This document shows positions 9,309 through 17,794 of a stretch of 64,000 bases of DNA, one piece after another (the first letter of the stretch is position 1; every line of letters begins with the position of its first letter). Origin of the DNA: Oscillospiraceae bacterium (lineage in GTDB: Bacteria > Bacillota > Clostridia > Oscillospirales > Ruminococcaceae); NCBI GenBank assembly GCA_017468365.1, contig JAFUIS010000005.1:124001-188000 (forward strand), in the 5' to 3' direction. Under the pieces are notes generated by a model. The model ran no database searches and was not told the DNA's origin. It was given only the letters and a program-made list of their open reading frames with translations. The translations under genes and the position numbers were made by a program.

Positions 9309-11064
9309 CTTCTTCGCTTCCTTCCTCAAAATCTTCTTCATCGCCGGCGCCGGTTGCCGGAAGAACTTCTTCATACCAATCGCCGCATTCACATTCATAA
9401 ATAACGTATCCGTCCTCGGTTTCGGTGGGTTCAACGCGGTCAACCTCGTAATATTCATGTTCGTGTTCTTCCGGTTCTTCGGGAATAATTTCCTCGGTAT
9501 AATGCTTTTCGCAGATGGCACATTCATATTCGATATAATCGGTTCCCCGGTCGATTTCAACGTATTCATGTTCAAGTTCGTAATATCCGCCGTCGCTCCA
9601 GATTCCGCAGTAACCGGCAAGATTTCCGTTTCCGCCGCCGCTGCCGCCGATATCCTTTCCTTCCGCAACGGTATAGCGAAGATAAATGGTATCCCCGTCC
9701 GAAAGGTTATAGGCGGAAAGTCCTTTTCCCGGATAGAGCGTTCCGTTTATGGAATACATCCAGCCGGAGTTTGCGGTGAAATCTCCCGAAAAAAGTCCGC
9801 CGGAAGGAGCACCGGTAAGGGAAAGTCCGTCCCGAAGAATACATTCCCAAAGTTCCGCCGGAACTTCCGGAACGCCGCCGAATCCGCTTACTCCCCGGAC
9901 GTAAAATCCGCTTTCGGTATTGCCGTCGTAATGGATCGAAAGACCCATAAAATCCGCCGCGGAAACAAGGCTTTTTGCAGCTGTATCGCCCTGCAGAATC
10001 TCAACTTCATATTCGCCGATGATTCCAAGACCGGCGGCGGTGGCGTCAATTACCACATATGCAACGCCGATGGAATCACCGTCTTTGCTGCCCTTGAACT
10101 TAACTTCGTATTCCCGGTAGGCGGAGTTTCCTTCGTCGTCCCAGGCAAGAACCGTCACAAGGTGGGTATCTTCCGGTCCGAAGTTGAGAACGTATTCAAA
10201 AGTTGAAGAACCGGTGGGCGAATCCACGGTAGTTCCGTCAAGGGTGACTTCGATATGGTCGGAATATATGACCTTTCCGCTGCTTCTTGCGGAAACAGTG
10301 AAGGTGAAATAGCGGTTTGTCATAACCTCGTCATACCCGTCGAGGTTTGTTACTATCGAAATCCCTTCTCCGACATTGGGATTCGAAGCATCCGCCTTTG
10401 CCGCCTGATAGGTGATTATATACTGGACGGATGAAACGGTTTTTCCGTCCTCTTCGAGGTAAATGGTAAAATAGTTTGCCCCAAGGGCAAGCTTTGCTTC
10501 GTAATAATCATCGGCGGTTTCAAGGTTTTCGCCGGAAAATGAAGTTTCGGAATTTTTGAAGTTTATGGTAAGCGAATGTTTTTCGCTTCCGTTTTCGATA
10601 TAGGCGAAAAACTCGAACATATCTCCGGAAAGTTCGGAGGAGGTCACGATTTTGTTTTCCAGATCGGTAACAACTGTAACTTCGCCGGGTTCACCTTCGC
10701 CGGAAACATCTCCCTCGCCGCTTCCGGCGGTATCTCCTCCGCTTTCTTCGGTAACTTTATCGATATTTGGCTGGTTGGTTTCGCTTTGTTCTTCCTTCGG
10801 CATTTCCGGAATACTTTCCGGAATTTCCGTGCTCATATTTTCCTTCGGCGGGTCATCTTCGCTTTCTCCGTCCGTTTCTACATTGTTCGGAAGGAAGTTT
10901 TCGCCTTTTGAACCGAAGATAACGTCTGGAAGAAGTTCTTCCGCTTCGTTAAGCGTCATTTCCGGCGAGGCAACTGCCGCAGAAGAAATTGTTATAACTA
11001 TGCCGATGAGCACGGCAAAAATTATCGCCGTGCTCAATATTTTGGTTAAATTCTTTTTGAGCAT
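9292..11064 (-). CDS. Secreted DUF4430 (transcobalamin-like) surface protein
   Basis: A 590-aa exported protein. A signal peptide (residues 1-33) is followed by an acidic linker rich in Pro, Ser and Glu (~40-130), two beta-sandwich domains (~130-325) and a DUF4430 domain (~335-467) with the typical SGWMYSINGTLYPGKGLSAY and LSDGDTIYLRYT motifs. Two related C-terminal units follow, each a short strand pair with closely spaced cysteines (C515/C518 and C558/C560). The end carries LPATG (568-572) followed only by an acidic tail, without the hydrophobic segment of a working sortase signal. DUF4430 resembles the beta-domain of transcobalamins. Second gene under the cobalamin riboswitch, 18 nt after the first. 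Confidence 0.85.
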   Translation of the reverse strand: MLKKNLTKILSTAIIFAVLIGIVITISSAAVASPEMTLNEAEELLPDVIFGSKGENFLPNNVETDGESEDDPPKENMSTEIPESIPEMPKEEQSETNQPNIDKVTEESGGDTAGSGEGDVSGEGEPGEVTVVTDLENKIVTSSELSGDMFEFFAYIENGSEKHSLTINFKNSETSFSGENLETADDYYEAKLALGANYFTIYLEEDGKTVSSVQYIITYQAAKADASNPNVGEGISIVTNLDGYDEVMTNRYFTFTVSARSSGKVIYSDHIEVTLDGTTVDSPTGSSTFEYVLNFGPEDTHLVTVLAWDDEGNSAYREYEVKFKGSKDGDSIGVAYVVIDATAAGLGIIGEYEVEILQGDTAAKSLVSAADFMGLSIHYDGNTESGFYVRGVSGFGGVPEVPAELWECILRDGLSLTGAPSGGLFSGDFTANSGWMYSINGTLYPGKGLSAYNLSDGDTIYLRYTVAEGKDIGGSGGGNGNLAGYCGIWSDGGYYELEHEYVEIDRGTDYIEYECAICEKHYTEEIIPEEPEEHEHEYYEVDRVEPTETEDGYVIYECECGDWYEEVLPATGAGDEEDFEEGSEEDEENS

Positions 11065-11082
11065 GATAAGCTCCTTCGTTTT

Positions 11083-14000
11083 TTAAAAAATCGGTGCGCC
11101 GGTATTGGGGTTCACCTCTTCTGCATCGGAAAGCGCAGAATCTGCGTCAGCGGGTCTTGCGGTGGTGATGCGGTATGCTCCGAGGGTGGTGCCGCCTTCA
11201 TTTTCAAAGGTGAGAACGATATCTTCGTTTATATCGTCCTTCATATAGTCAACTGTGAACTCATCAAAATATTTTCCGTCCTTGGTGACGTAATAGGTGA
11301 TGATATCCTCTTCCTCGACCTTCGTCTTAAAGCTTTCGCGAAGTTCATAAGCGTTTACGCCAAGTTTCCATTCAATGGAAAAATCGCTTTGTATCGGCTG
11401 TTTTCCGAAGAAGGTAAGGCTGTAAACTGTAGTCTTTTTGTCGGAATCAAGTTCACCGACGGTGTTTTTATAAATAAAGTTTACACCGCGCTGCATAGAA
11501 CTGATTTCGGGAATGGTGATTTCAACGCCTTCGCCGCAGGCAAGGGTCATTTTCTTTCCGGCAACCGCTCTGAATGCGGTGGTAGAAACAACGGTGGGTT
11601 TTTCCCAAAGGGGCGGTGCATAATCCGGTTTTCCGTAGCCGTATTTATAGCTGAGATAATCGGAATAGCCTCTTGCTTCATCGCTCATAACTTCGACTTC
11701 GTCGTTTGCGGTCGCCCATTTAAGATATTCATATTCAAAAATCGCAACGTCGGTAACAACGGTGTATTCCGCGCTGGTATATTTCACCTTGTCTCTTTCA
11801 GCGGTGATTTTATAAGTGCCGGATTTATATGCGGTGCTGTAATTTTCCGGAACGGTTATCTTTGCAACGTAAACGAACTGTTCACATTCCACCGCATAAT
11901 AAGTCACCTTGTTTTCATCGTTGAGATGTTCGGCAAGTTTCTTTGCCTTATCATAGGTCATTCCTTCCGCCTTGTTGTCCGGACGGATTCCCGCTCCGGA
12001 AGAAAGAACGTTTTCAACGGTCTCGCCGGTAAGCTTGTTATAAACGCGATAAGTTTCGCCGATGCTGCGGTATTTTTCCGGGTCGAAATCCACAAGCTGA
12101 CCTTTAAGGTAACCGGTGGTGTGAACGTCAAGGTTTTCAAATTCCTCTTCATCGATGATTCCGACGTAGAAAACGCCGCCTTCGGGTTTGTCAGCAAAAT
12201 AAACCTCGGGGGTATCAACGGTGTTGTCGAGTTTTATGGTGTCTTTAAGAGTGATCTTGGTCTTGGTGGGCTCTTTTACGGGAAGAAGTTTAAGGCTTCC
12301 GTCGCTGATGTTAAGTTCGATGGTATCGAAAGGTTTTTTGTCGCCGCCGACGTTTTCAAAGACGATCTTGAATTTTGCGTCCTCTTCGGCAAGAGGTTCG
12401 GTGGACCAGGTTACATATTTTGTGATGTCGCGCTCGGTGCCGTTATAGTAATACGCGGTAACTTCCATTCCGGTGGGATCGAAAACTTCGCCGGGTTTAT
12501 AGTTCATCTTATCCGGGTTCTTGGTGACTTCGATATATTCAACGGCGGAGCCCACCGCAAAGAGGTTTGCGCTGTCGTTTTTGAAATAAAGAGTGCCGTC
12601 ATTATCAATAATCGGGGTACATATGCAGTATTGGGCAAGTTTTCCGGTGGGTTCAAAAACGCTGTAGCCAACTTCATAGGTTTTTCCGTTGGTGGTTTCT
12701 TCGATGGTTTTAAGCGGTTCGGTCATTCCGGGTTTATCCGCAAGAACGCGGAGCTTTCCGGGAGTATAGTTATCGAAGAAATAGACGTAAACGTAACCGT
12801 CGGTCTTTTCGTAATAGGTTGTAAGGGTTCCGGTGGTCTGGGGATAGCCCTGGGTCGGAACGGAATATGCAATGCTCCAGGAAGGAATATCGATTACAGT
12901 GATATTGTGTCCGGAATATGCGGAAAACTGGCCTTTTCCGGAAACGCCGATATATGCTCTTCCGTTATAAACGGTAGGGGTGCTGGTGCTCATGGGAACG
13001 CCGTTGCTTCCGTTCTGGAGTTCGATGAAGCGGAGATTTCCGATATCGCCGGTTTTGGGGTTATATTCCGCTTCGTAAAAATATCCGCCTTTGGAAGTGA
13101 AATAAAGCTTTCCGCCGGTCTGGTTGATGCTGCTTCTGATATCACCGACGTTCGGCATCGTGACGTCGTCAACGACTTTACCGGTGTGTTTGTCGATGGA
13201 AAGAAGATGCGCAAATCCTGTCTGGTAACCGTCTTCGCCGTCATCGGTTCCGATATAGAGGTAATCACCTTCGATATATGCGCCCGCCCAATAGAAACCG
13301 CCTTTCTGGATATGGCGCCATGTTGCGATTTTTGCTTCATCAGTATCAGTGGGGTCTTCATCTGTGATGGAAAGTGCTACGTAAGCCGCTTCGCCGTCTT
13401 CGGAATTCCAGAATCCGGTATAGACGTAGCCGTCGCTGTAAGTAATCTGGGCGTTGGGCTGACCTTTAAGCGGGTCGCAGTAGAGCCATACGGATTCAAG
13501 GGTTTCGGCATTGAACGCCTGAACGGTGCCGTTATTGAGTCCGACGAAGATAAGTCCTTCCGCATAGGTAAGAGAGCAGATTGCGTAGGCGGAAGAACCG
13601 CCGGTCATTTTTCCGGTCTGGATTATTTCGCCGCTTATCTTATCGATTTTCATAATGGTTTTGCCGGCGTAACAATAAAGATAATCGTCAACAAGAATCG
13701 GAACGCCCGTTGCGCCGTAATCGTAACCTGTTCCGATTTTGTTTGCCCAATAAAGAGCTGTTTCTTCTTTTACGGTAGGAGTGGGGCGGTCGATTACCAT
13801 GTTGTTATTGTTGTTAAGTCCAAAGAAAGGCCAGCTGGAATCGTATTCTTTAAAAGAGGTCGCCGGCGCTTTTTCAAGGTTCACCATAACAAGAGCATCG
13901 CCGGCGGGAACATATTCCGCGGTTTTGCCGATATATCCGAAAGCGGTTACGTTATAGGTATAGGTTTCGCCTTCAAGAAGTTCAAATTCTCCGTTTTCAT

Positions 14001-15858
14001 TTGCGGGAACGCCTTGCTTAAATTTATCGCTGATATAAACAAGGGCATTTTTCGGGTTTACGCTGAAAGTGATTTTTGCTTTTGCAAGTTTTGTTATTTT
14101 AAGGTTATATGTTTTTTCAAAACCTTCCGCATTCTTTACGGTAACGGCGATTATGTTTTCGCCTTCGGAAAGAGCAACAACGTTGTTTTCGCTTCCGTTA
14201 TAAGTAACGGTATAGCTTTCGTCATAGGGAACGCCGGTTACGGCGATTTTTTCTTCACCGGTTGAAGCGGTATATTCGGTGGTGCTGACTGCAAATTTTT
14301 CGTTGAAGGAAATTGCGTTTCCGTTTAAATCCGCGGCGGAAAGTCCGGTAAGACTCGGGGTTCTTTTAAGTTCAATGGTATAGGTCTGAATATCGCCTTC
14401 AACACCGACTTCAATAGTTACGGTGTTTCCGACCGTGCCTTTGTTGAGCGCCCTGGTCAGCAAAACGCCTTTTGCGTTGCCGGGTTTTACGTTTATTACC
14501 TGTTCGGTGCCTTTGGTTTCAATGAATTTTGCGGTGATGGTCGAACCTTCCGGTGTGTCGCCGGAAAGCTTTGCCTTGATGAAAATTCTGTTGACGTTGT
14601 CCTGAACTTTTACGTCATATCCAAAAATTTTGTTGCCCAGTTCCGGGCTCATTTCAAAAAATTCGCCGGTTGCAGTTTCGGAAAAACTGAGTTCGGAAAG
14701 ATAGAGCGCAAGTTCGGTTACCGTTACCTGACATTCTGCGGAAACGTCGCCGATTTTTGCGGTGACGGTCGCTTCGCCCTTTGAAACCGCGGTAACAACG
14801 CCTTCGGCAGAAACGGTCGCAACGGTTTCATCGGAAGAAGACCAGATTATTTCGGAAGCTTTTTCTTCCGGAACAACGGCTGCGGCAATTTCCGCGGTCT
14901 TTCCTTCGGTTATTGAAAGGGCGGTTTTATCGAGGGAAAGGGTGATTTCGGGTTCTGCTTCCTCCGCAATAACTTTCATATACGCAGGGCTGGATGCATA
15001 AGAACTGGATTCTCCGGGCTGACCGTCCGCCCAGATATACCAGGTTCCGGCTTCGGAAAGTTCAAGAACCGCGCTGCCGTTTGTTGTTCCGGCGGTTTTA
15101 TAATCGCTTCCGTAAAGTTCCTTTCCGTAATAAACGGTTGTTCCGTCCGAAGCGGGAACATTGCTGTAAGTTGCTTTTCCGTTTCCGTCGGAATAATCCC
15201 AATACTGGCTTATTCTTTTAAGATTTGCGGTATAACTGCCAACAGAAGCTTTGTCTTCAAAAATCACGTTTTCTTCCGAATCGAAGAAATAGTTGAATCC
15301 GTGAAGAGAATCCCAAAGGAAATAATAATCCGTGTAATGGCTGAGGCAGATAAAATCGCCGTTTTTAAGAACGATATGGTCCGCTGTTGCAACGGTTTCA
15401 TAGTTTCCTAAGGAAAAGCTTGCATCCATATATTCTTTTCCGTTGATCCAATATTTAAGGTTATTGTCCTCAAATCCCATAAGTCCGCTTGCAAAATAAA
15501 TGCTTCCGGAAGCACCGGTTATAAAAACTTCGCTCCAGTTTCTTCCGAAAATCTTTTCGTGCGCATAAATAAAAAGATGGAGCATGGTTGTTTCATAATT
15601 TCCGTCATAGTCGCTGTCAAAAACGAAATCGGTGAGTCCGTACATAGCAAGGTCTATTTTTTCAAGTTCCGAAAGCGGAACAGGAATATGTGCCGCAACG
15701 GAGCCTTCCGCGGTTTCGATGAATTTTTCGTCATGGCTTACAGAAAGATAAACGTATTCTTCTGTTTCTCCGTCCGCCATTGCCGTTACCGGGAACATTC
15801 CCACTGTCATTATCACAGCAAGGAAAAACGATAACGCCTTCTTAAAAATGTTTTTCAT
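11083..15858 (-). CDS. Giant secreted beta-propeller/Ig-like surface protein, first gene of the cobalamin-riboswitch operon
   Basis: Of two in-frame starts, 15858 has GGAGGAG just upstream and opens with a signal peptide (residues 1-29, ...VTAMA), giving 1591 aa. In order: a DUF4430-like N-terminal domain (~35-175; KYWINGKEY, LKNGDFICL); a further beta domain to ~295; a Big_2 bacterial Ig domain (~303-382); cadherin-like beta-sandwich repeats (~385-590); a PEGA-like unit (~595-662); a PQQ-type beta-propeller (~675-1110; repeats such as GDYLYIGTDDG and YIGVSGKGQF); and further Ig-like domains. It ends NPNTGAPIF, a sortase-like motif with no membrane tail. A propeller plus DUF4430 behind a B12 riboswitch recalls BtuG-type surface corrinoid binders, by analogy only. 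Confidence 0.85.
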   Translation of the reverse strand: MKNIFKKALSFFLAVIMTVGMFPVTAMADGETEEYVYLSVSHDEKFIETAEGSVAAHIPVPLSELEKIDLAMYGLTDFVFDSDYDGNYETTMLHLFIYAHEKIFGRNWSEVFITGASGSIYFASGLMGFEDNNLKYWINGKEYMDASFSLGNYETVATADHIVLKNGDFICLSHYTDYYFLWDSLHGFNYFFDSEENVIFEDKASVGSYTANLKRISQYWDYSDGNGKATYSNVPASDGTTVYYGKELYGSDYKTAGTTNGSAVLELSEAGTWYIWADGQPGESSSYASSPAYMKVIAEEAEPEITLSLDKTALSITEGKTAEIAAAVVPEEKASEIIWSSSDETVATVSAEGVVTAVSKGEATVTAKIGDVSAECQVTVTELALYLSELSFSETATGEFFEMSPELGNKIFGYDVKVQDNVNRIFIKAKLSGDTPEGSTITAKFIETKGTEQVINVKPGNAKGVLLTRALNKGTVGNTVTIEVGVEGDIQTYTIELKRTPSLTGLSAADLNGNAISFNEKFAVSTTEYTASTGEEKIAVTGVPYDESYTVTYNGSENNVVALSEGENIIAVTVKNAEGFEKTYNLKITKLAKAKITFSVNPKNALVYISDKFKQGVPANENGEFELLEGETYTYNVTAFGYIGKTAEYVPAGDALVMVNLEKAPATSFKEYDSSWPFFGLNNNNNMVIDRPTPTVKEETALYWANKIGTGYDYGATGVPILVDDYLYCYAGKTIMKIDKISGEIIQTGKMTGGSSAYAICSLTYAEGLIFVGLNNGTVQAFNAETLESVWLYCDPLKGQPNAQITYSDGYVYTGFWNSEDGEAAYVALSITDEDPTDTDEAKIATWRHIQKGGFYWAGAYIEGDYLYIGTDDGEDGYQTGFAHLLSIDKHTGKVVDDVTMPNVGDIRSSINQTGGKLYFTSKGGYFYEAEYNPKTGDIGNLRFIELQNGSNGVPMSTSTPTVYNGRAYIGVSGKGQFSAYSGHNITVIDIPSWSIAYSVPTQGYPQTTGTLTTYYEKTDGYVYVYFFDNYTPGKLRVLADKPGMTEPLKTIEETTNGKTYEVGYSVFEPTGKLAQYCICTPIIDNDGTLYFKNDSANLFAVGSAVEYIEVTKNPDKMNYKPGEVFDPTGMEVTAYYYNGTERDITKYVTWSTEPLAEEDAKFKIVFENVGGDKKPFDTIELNISDGSLKLLPVKEPTKTKITLKDTIKLDNTVDTPEVYFADKPEGGVFYVGIIDEEEFENLDVHTTGYLKGQLVDFDPEKYRSIGETYRVYNKLTGETVENVLSSGAGIRPDNKAEGMTYDKAKKLAEHLNDENKVTYYAVECEQFVYVAKITVPENYSTAYKSGTYKITAERDKVKYTSAEYTVVTDVAIFEYEYLKWATANDEVEVMSDEARGYSDYLSYKYGYGKPDYAPPLWEKPTVVSTTAFRAVAGKKMTLACGEGVEITIPEISSMQRGVNFIYKNTVGELDSDKKTTVYSLTFFGKQPIQSDFSIEWKLGVNAYELRESFKTKVEEEDIITYYVTKDGKYFDEFTVDYMKDDINEDIVLTFENEGGTTLGAYRITTARPADADSALSDAEEVNPNTGAPIF

Positions 15859-15878
15859 ATCTTCTCCTCCTTTTTTGC

Positions 15879-15917
15879 AAAAAAAGAAGCCGCCGAAGAT
15901 AAAAAACCTTCGGCGGC
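15879..15917 (-). terminator. Riboswitch expression-platform terminator
   Basis: On the minus strand, a 10-bp perfect stem GCCGCCGAAG (15917-15908) / CTTCGGCGGC (15898-15889) is followed by TTCTTTTTTT. It lies between the cobalamin aptamer and the RBS of the surface-protein gene, so it reads as the transcriptional OFF element when ligand is bound. Confidence 0.85.
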
Positions 15918-15977
15918 CGAATTTTTCCGCAGTCTTTGCTTTTTCGGGTGTAAACGCACCGCAAAAAAACTTTCCAC

Positions 15978-16184
15978 GCATTGTCGACATTCTGGCTCGC
16001 GCATTTGGGAAAAAATTTGTTTTCCTGCGTTTTTTGTTCTACCTTCTCGGTTTCCCAATGGCCGGTTCGCACCGCGAACAAAAAACTCCTGCGCATACAG
16101 CAACGGTTACTGCTCCGGACTCTCACCGGATTTCCTAATTCCGGCGCCTGCAAAAATTGCAGCCATAACGCCGGAACACAATGC
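15978..16184 (-). promoter_or_regulatory. Cobalamin riboswitch (AdoCbl/B12 aptamer)
   Basis: Read on the minus strand, the conserved B12-box region TCCGGTGAGAGTCCGG is followed by GCAGTAACCGTTGCTGTA (the place of the usual GCGGTCCCGCCACTGTA), then CCATTGGGAAACCGAGAAGG (usual CCACTGGGAA..GGGAAGG), and finally GAGCCAGAAT near the 3' side. The closing P1 helix is visible: GCATTGT (16184-16178) pairs with ACAATGC (15984-15978). A terminator follows 60 nt downstream. Riboswitches of this class repress B12 uptake or synthesis genes when B12 is plentiful. The subclass (adenosyl- or aquo-) is not determined. Confidence 0.92.
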
Positions 16185-16257
16185 AGATTATTAAGTTAAT
16201 TCAATAATATCACTATATTTTTCGGTTTTCTATCCGTTTTAATCAAGTCAGCAAGAT

Positions 16258-16291
16258 AGGACATGTCCTTTCTTGTTAAAAATTGTATAAT
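16258..16291 (+). promoter_or_regulatory. Promoter with palindromic operator for the AraC-type regulator
   Basis: A -10 hexamer TATAAT lies at 16286-16291. The -35 region is replaced by a perfect 12-bp palindrome AGGACATGTCCT (16258-16269), placed where a repressor or activator dimer would sit. Autoregulation by the downstream AraC protein is possible but not shown. Confidence 0.5.
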
Positions 16292-16336
16292 GGCAGTATT
16301 GAGAAAAATCCACACTCTTCGGAGGATTATATAATA

Positions 16337-17128
16337 ATGAACTATATAGAAGTAATGGAAAAATGCGAAAAATATATCGGGGAACATCTTGAATATCCGC
16401 CCACGGCAAAGGAACTTGCGGAATTTTCGGGATATTCTCTCTATCATTTCTGCCACCTTTTCCGGGCGCATTTCGGAATTTCCGTCGGGGAATACATTTC
16501 CCGCAAAAAGCTTGAAAAGGCGGCGGAAAACATTGCCGCCGGAATGAGCATAACGGAAACAGCCCTTCGGGCAGGTTACGATACTCCTTCCGGTTTTGCG
16601 AAGGCTTTCCGAAAAAATTTCGGAACAAACGCTTCGGAATACCGCAGAAACATTCTGAAAGAAGATGAAAAAATGACCATTATCGAAAAAGATGCTTTTT
16701 CCGCCATCGGTTACTGCATAATTCCGCCGGAAGAAATCAAAAGCGAAGAATACGGCGCATACTGGAAGAAAATCGATTTCACCAAATATCCCGCATACCC
16801 GGAAAACCTTGAGGACTTCGGCGAAGTTGCCGCCTGGATACATCCGACCGAAAACAACGGAGAACTCAGTTATTTCTTCGGTTTTGAAACAAATTGCGAA
16901 ACCGTTCCGGAAGGTTTTTTCTCAATTACAGTCCCGAAAGCGGAATACGCGGTTTTTGACGCGGAAGTTTCCGTTTTTGACGAAAAACTTTCCGAAGAAC
17001 TTAACCGGCTTTGGAAGCATATTTTTGACGAATGGTTCCCCGTTTCCGGAAAGAAATTTGACGAGGAAAAAATGTGCTTTGAGTTTTACAAAGGCGAAAA
17101 AGCCTATATCTATGTTCCGATAAAATAA
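16337..17128 (+). CDS. AraC-family regulator with GyrI-like small-molecule-binding domain
   Basis: A 263-aa protein from the ATG at 16337 (GGAGG 11 nt upstream). The AraC/XylS double helix-turn-helix is at the N-terminus (residues ~8-105: AKELAEFSGYSLYHFCHLFRAHFG and ITETALRAGYDTPSGFAKAF). A GyrI-like/effector-binding domain follows (~112-263), the Rob/SoxS-BltR-like layout that senses small hydrophobic or drug-like ligands. It is transcribed away from the riboswitch operon, sharing a 150-bp intergenic region. Its target is unknown; the nearby palindrome and the divergent operon are candidates. Confidence 0.9.
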   Translation: MNYIEVMEKCEKYIGEHLEYPPTAKELAEFSGYSLYHFCHLFRAHFGISVGEYISRKKLEKAAENIAAGMSITETALRAGYDTPSGFAKAFRKNFGTNASEYRRNILKEDEKMTIIEKDAFSAIGYCIIPPEEIKSEEYGAYWKKIDFTKYPAYPENLEDFGEVAAWIHPTENNGELSYFFGFETNCETVPEGFFSITVPKAEYAVFDAEVSVFDEKLSEELNRLWKHIFDEWFPVSGKKFDEEKMCFEFYKGEKAYIYVPIK

Positions 17129-17148
17129 ACTCCCATACTTTTTGAAAA

Positions 17149-17183
17149 GACACCGTGTTTTGGTTTGGGCACGGTGTCTTTTT
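17149..17183 (+). terminator. Terminator of the AraC-type regulator gene
   Basis: The perfect 9-bp stem GACACCGTG (17149-17157) / CACGGTGTC (17170-17178) is followed by a T-tract, 20 nt past the stop codon. Confidence 0.85.
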
Positions 17184-17224
17184 CTGTAACAAATTCCGTT
17201 CGGTGGTAGCGCTTATGCCGTATT

Positions 17225-17412
17225 TTCCTGTGGTGTCGCCTATAAAAAATATATACCCTACACCACCCAAAAACGCTGAAAATTGGCATTTTACAAAAAT
17301 CCGAAAACTTGTTTTGCCAAAGCAATCAAAGGCATCACAAACAAATAAGCCACCTGGCCAGCAAATATTGACCAGGTGGCTTATTCTGTAATTTTTCACA
17401 CTATGTGAAACT
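17225..17412. repeat. 188-bp dispersed repeat, left copy
   Basis: Collinear without gaps with 27437-27624, with about 18 differences by hand count (~90% identity), same orientation. It contains a long hairpin: AATAAGCCACCTGG (17344-17357) pairs with CCAGGTGGCTTATT (17372-17385). One end begins TTCCTGTGGTGTCGC. Shorter sequences of the same flavour (TTTTCCxTGGTG) occur near 27357 and 55814. No protein is convincing; one minus-strand frame is conserved between copies but has no start context. Confidence 0.85.
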
Positions 17413-17712
17413 CTGTGGCGGAGGCGACCCACCACTACAGAGCAACACGGAAATAATCATATGGCGAACGTTTTCAAAACGATTGCGAAAACCGGGACGG
17501 CGACTAAATCCACAAACCATGTTTTTGACCATTACCCTCCACCAGTCCCAGTCCAAACGTCCTGTTTTTGATGATTTTTGGCCATTTCCGCGGGTTGAAA
17601 CTGCATTTTCCGGGGGTTAGTCACGGGTATAAATTTGCATGTTGGAATGGGATTTGATGGTAGATGGGTTACACTACCATAGATTTACATTCCTTAATTC
17701 CGTCATCCCCCC
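17413..17712. other. Intergenic region with no convincing gene
   Basis: It starts with an imperfect hairpin (CTCTGTGG ... CCACCACTACAGAG). A 36-codon frame beginning ATG at 17460 (MANVFKTIAKTGT...) lacks a good ribosome binding site and is probably a remnant. The last 60 bases lead into the BlaI promoter. Base composition and the flanking repeat suggest debris of a mobile element. Confidence 0.4.
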
Positions 17713-17769
17713 TTGACATCCATTACACAGCTGTGTATAATGGAGCCAGAACCACTATACAGTTGTGTA
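17713..17769 (+). promoter_or_regulatory. blaI promoter with two BlaI/MecI-type operators
   Basis: A near-consensus promoter: -35 TTGACA (17713-17718), 17-nt spacer, -10 TATAAT (17736-17741). A perfect 14-bp palindrome TACACAGCTGTGTA (17724-17737) covers the spacer and the start of the -10. A second near-copy, TATACAGTTGTGTA (17756-17769), lies 32 bp downstream. TACA...TGTA is the core recognised by BlaI/MecI repressors, so the operon is expected to be tightly autorepressed. Confidence 0.85.
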
Positions 17770-17794
17770 ATATAGCATACTGGAGGAAAACATC

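Noticed and set aside
9292..9320. Frameshift fusing the DUF4430 protein's LPATG tail to the hydrophobic start of the next gene
   Set aside because: The next gene has its own perfect lipoprotein signal with a lipobox, and the 17-nt overlap is ordinary coupling.
11389..14265. 958-codon open frame on the plus strand opposite the giant surface-protein gene
   Set aside because: It is antisense to a gene with clear domains, signal peptide and RBS. The frame arises from codon bias and its product looks non-protein-like.
17001..17435. Minus-strand protein gene through the left 188-bp repeat
   Set aside because: Similar peptide frames appear in both copies because the DNA is repeated; no RBS, and the frame runs across the AraC gene's terminator.
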